In this document: positions 61,709-64,000 of the stretch, piece by piece
How the letters are laid out: every line of letters begins with the position of its first letter
How positions within the stretch are numbered: the first letter of the stretch is position 1
Assembly (NCBI GenBank): GCA_046349595.1
Contig: JAXMCA010000002.1
Span: forward strand, 1,426,001 to 1,490,000
Source: JACRLW01 sp046349595
Lineage (GTDB): Bacteria > Planctomycetota > UBA1135 > UBA2386
Direction of reading: 5' to 3'
DNA length: 64,000 bases
The notes under the pieces: generated by a model
The model's input: only the letters and a program-made list of their open reading frames with translations
The model's database searches: none
What the model was told of the DNA's origin: nothing
Translations under genes and position numbers: made by a program

Positions 61709-61973
61709 GGGATCAGTTGAACGAAGCCGCGGGTCTGCGGCTATGGGCATTCGAACGAGGTCGGGCGGCGGCGGCAAGGAGGTGAGCTCGAGCCAGCACG
61801 TCCCCTGGTGTTCCGGATGGAGTCTCGACTGCGGGTTTCGCACGCCACGTCGTGGTGACGACGGGACTCGCCAGCCTGTTTCACAGGTGTTTGCCGGCAG
61901 GGCACGGACGGATCCCTCGCCGCCGGTCGATGCGCGGTGCGATTCGCACGCAGTTCTCCGGGCATCTTGAGGC

Positions 61974-63137
61974 TCATGACGTGTCAGCAACCTCGGGCGC
62001 TGGCATCGAGATCAGCAGTGGTCGGCGCACGAGGCGACCTGAATGGCATCGGGGGCACCAGTCAGTCGCGATCCCGCACGGCGCCACGGTGACCGTCGCC
62101 GGCGGCGACGGCATCGGCACCCCGAGTTGCAGCCTGCACAGCGCCAACTTCGTCGCGCGTTTGCGGTTACCGAGCAGACCGTAGTGCCGGATGCGTGGGA
62201 ACCCGCGCGGCAACACGTGCAGCAGGAAGCGCCGTAGGAACTCAATACCCGGCAGCAGCATCGTTCGCGTGCGCCCGCTGTTGCCGCGGTCACGACAGCG
62301 GAACCGCACCCCAGCCTCGCCGACTGCGAGGATGCGGCGATTGCCGATCGCGACGCGATGCGTGTAGCGAGCGAGGTACTTCAGGACCTGAACCGGTCCG
62401 CCGAAGGGCGGCTTGCTGTAGACCACCCACGACGTCGCCATCGCCCGATCGAGGCACTCCGCGAAGGCCTGAGGATCGCGCAGGTACCGCAAGGCTCCCT
62501 GGAACCGCAGTTGGCACGCCTCGTACGCCGCACGTAGGTGCGCCACGAACTTGCCGCGGAACATCGTCGAGAGCACTCGCACCGGCAGGAAGAAGCCGGG
62601 ACGGCATGAGACCCAGCGACCTTGCGTCGTCAGACCACCGCCGGGCACCACGCAGTGCACGTGCGGATGGTGCCGCAGCTCCTGGCTCCAGGTGTGCAGG
62701 ATCGACACGAAGCCGATCTCGGCGCCGAGCTGCCTCTTGTCGGCCGCGACGGTGCGCAACGTCGCCGATGACGCAGCGAACAAGATGCCGTAGACCACCC
62801 GCTTGTTCTGCAACGCGATGCGTGCCAGCTCCTCGGGCATCGTGAACACCACGTGGAAATACTCGACCGGCAGCAGATCGGCCGCGCGCTCCTCGAGCCA
62901 CCGCGCCTGCCGTGAGCCCTGGCACTTCGGACAGTGCCGATTGCGGCAACTGTTGTAGGCGATGCGCTGGTAGCTGCACGCGTCGCACGACTCGACGTGG
63001 CCGCCGAGCTGCGAACTGCGGCAGGCGACCAGCGCGCGCATGACGCGGCGCCTGGCCGGCGTGACCGGACCTTCGCGCAACAGGGCGTCGCCGAAGCGCC
63101 GGACCACGTCGGCCACTTCGTGAGTGGCCCGGACCAT
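61974..63137 (-). CDS. IS91-family HUH transposase (copy C)
   Basis: A 387-residue transposase, intact. N-terminal zinc-binding cluster CDACSYQRIAYNSCRNRHCP, then HUH motif in HHPHVHCVVPGGG, and the tyrosine region LKYLARYTHRVAI, which carries a Y...Y pair as in IS91-type rolling-circle enzymes. The C-terminus ends RRPLLISMPAPEVADTS. The start lies 6 bases after the recombinase stop, indicating coupled expression. It drives transposition of copy C and possibly of the broken copies. Confidence 0.95.
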   Translation of the reverse strand: MVRATHEVADVVRRFGDALLREGPVTPARRRVMRALVACRSSQLGGHVESCDACSYQRIAYNSCRNRHCPKCQGSRQARWLEERAADLLPVEYFHVVFTMPEELARIALQNKRVVYGILFAASSATLRTVAADKRQLGAEIGFVSILHTWSQELRHHPHVHCVVPGGGLTTQGRWVSCRPGFFLPVRVLSTMFRGKFVAHLRAAYEACQLRFQGALRYLRDPQAFAECLDRAMATSWVVYSKPPFGGPVQVLKYLARYTHRVAIGNRRILAVGEAGVRFRCRDRGNSGRTRTMLLPGIEFLRRFLLHVLPRGFPRIRHYGLLGNRKRATKLALCRLQLGVPMPSPPATVTVAPCGIATDWCPRCHSGRLVRRPLLISMPAPEVADTS

Positions 63138-63143
63138 GACCCG

Positions 63144-64000
63144 TCAGCTGGGGATCGCCAGCAGGTCGATCGCCTTGTTCGCCGCGTCGAGCAGCCGGCC
63201 GGTCACGTGCGCGTAGATCGCCGTGGTCGACAGGCTCGAATGCCCGAGCAGCTTCTGGATCGTGCGCAGGTCGACGCCGAGCTCCAGCAGGTGCGTCGCG
63301 TAGCTGTGCCGCAGCGTGTGCACGCTCGCCGGCTTGTCGATGCGCGCGCGCAGCCGTGCCCGCACGCACACCTTCTGCACGCTGTTGTCGTGCAAGGGCT
63401 GACCCGCCGTGGCGCCCGGGAAGAGATAGTCGTGCGGGTGCTCGGCGAGCCAGTAGGTGCGCAACAGATCGCGCAACGCGACCGACATCGGCACCATGCG
63501 CGGCTTGCCGCCCTTGCCGCAGCGGATGTGCACCGTCATGCGGGCGCCGTCGATGTCAGCGACCCGCAGATGCGTCGCCTCGTGCAGCCGCGCGCCGGTC
63601 GCGTAGATCAGGCTCAGCACCGCCCGGTGCTTGAGGTTGGTCACCGCGTCCAGCAGCCGCCGTACCTCCTCGACGCTGAGCACCGTCGGCAGCTTCCGCC
63701 GCGTCTTCGCGAACGGGATGTGCTCCACCGCGAAGTCGCGTGGCAGCGTCACGCGGTAGAAGAACCGCAGCGCGCACACCGCCTGGTTGAACTGGCTCCA
63801 CGAGACCTTCGATTCGATCAGCCGCACCTGGAAGGCACGGATCTCACTCGGCCCGAGCTGGCCCGGCGGCTTGCCGAACTCGCGCGCAAAGCGCGCCACC
63901 ATCGCCACGTAGCACTCCACCGTCCGCGGGGAGTAGTTGCGAATGCGCAGGTCCTCCGCCATCCGCTCGCGCAACAGCGTCATCGTCTTCCTCGTCGTCA
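63144..64000 (-). CDS. Tyrosine recombinase of the IS91-like element (copy C, 5' end cut by window)
   Basis: At least 279 residues are visible, almost the same as copy B over the C-terminal two thirds; differences cluster at the N-terminus (GPSEIRAFQVRLIESKVSWS against GPQEIRAFQVRMIEAKVSWA). All catalytic residues are present (TGARLHEA, HTLRHSYA, LLGHSS, TTAIYAHV). By comparison with copy B the gene begins about 16 bases beyond 64000. Confidence 0.92.
   Translation of the reverse strand, partial: TTRKTMTLLRERMAEDLRIRNYSPRTVECYVAMVARFAREFGKPPGQLGPSEIRAFQVRLIESKVSWSQFNQAVCALRFFYRVTLPRDFAVEHIPFAKTRRKLPTVLSVEEVRRLLDAVTNLKHRAVLSLIYATGARLHEATHLRVADIDGARMTVHIRCGKGGKPRMVPMSVALRDLLRTYWLAEHPHDYLFPGATAGQPLHDNSVQKVCVRARLRARIDKPASVHTLRHSYATHLLELGVDLRTIQKLLGHSSLSTTAIYAHVTGRLLDAANKAIDLLAIPS

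Larger units (their letters stand above)
61632..64000 (-). mobile_element. IS91-family element copy C (runs off the window)
   Basis: The best-preserved copy, with an intact transposase and a recombinase that continues past 64000. Its 3' end (AACGAAGAGG, plus strand) is at 61632, and the minus strand reads CTTCGTT followed by GGCC, again an attC R-box-like GTTGGCC. Against copy A the 3' half of the element is almost base-identical while the 5' half differs more, hinting at gene conversion. Confidence 0.9.

Noticed and set aside
58857..64000. The tyrosine recombinases as integron integrases
   Set aside because: They are 290 residues, are paired with an IS91 transposase in repeated copies and lack the extra segment of IntI proteins.
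1..64000. CRISPR arrays, rRNA or tRNA genes
   Set aside because: No regularly spaced direct repeats, and no cloverleaf or rRNA-like sequence was recognised by eye in the intergenic gaps.

Overview
The window is 64 kb of GC-rich bacterial DNA. Everything points to a Planctomycetota member, probably from one of the deep lineages outside the classical Planctomycetia (inference). The signs are large secreted proteins sharing a C-terminal beta-type domain, an ECF-like sigma factor coupled to a Ser/Thr kinase with TPR-type repeats, a BlaI/M56 pair, a VanZ-lectin fusion, a BtpA homologue and an RF2 gene with the ancestral programmed frameshift. No rRNA, tRNA or CRISPR array was seen.

Region 1 (about 1-49,160) is an ordinary, densely packed chromosome. 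It holds housekeeping genes (prfB, purH, the yggS family, etfB-etfA, proS, ychF, a methylmalonyl-CoA mutase small subunit). Scattered surface-polysaccharide genes include a flippase, two GT4-like glycosyltransferases, UDP-GlcNAc 2-epimerase, two polytopic GT-C/GT87-like enzymes and a sulfotransferase. Secreted proteins include a trypsin-like protease, a subtilase-like protein with Glu at the usual Asp position, and two large cell-surface proteins. Signalling genes form two units: sigma factor / kinase / secreted protein (42,772 down to 38,182), coupled by 4-base overlaps, and blaI / M56 peptidase (45,271 down to 42,889), with a perfect inverted repeat in front of blaI.

Region 2 (about 49,290-64,000) is an integron cassette array read on the minus strand, heavily invaded by insertion sequences. 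Six attC-type sites with R box cores (RYYYAAC ... GTTRRRY) separate small genes with their own stop codons. These encode a DMP19/DUF4375-like protein, unknown proteins, a two-gene cassette, a TIR-domain protein and an Imm50-like immunity protein. No integron integrase is visible; given the orientation it would lie beyond position 64,000, or the array may be a cluster lacking an integrase.

Three copies of one IS91-family element (HUH transposase plus a tyrosine recombinase) are present: A with frameshifts and a lost 5' end, B with a lost 3' end, and C intact up to the window edge. Every readable outer end of these copies abuts the GTT of an attC R box, which suggests that the element targets integron attC sites; this is the most interesting signal in the window. 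An IS66-family element (52,467-57,267) carries a second IS66-family element nested inside it (53,476-55,901, with a perfect 8-bp duplication). The outer element joins two unrelated broken genes without an exact target duplication, which implies a rearrangement.
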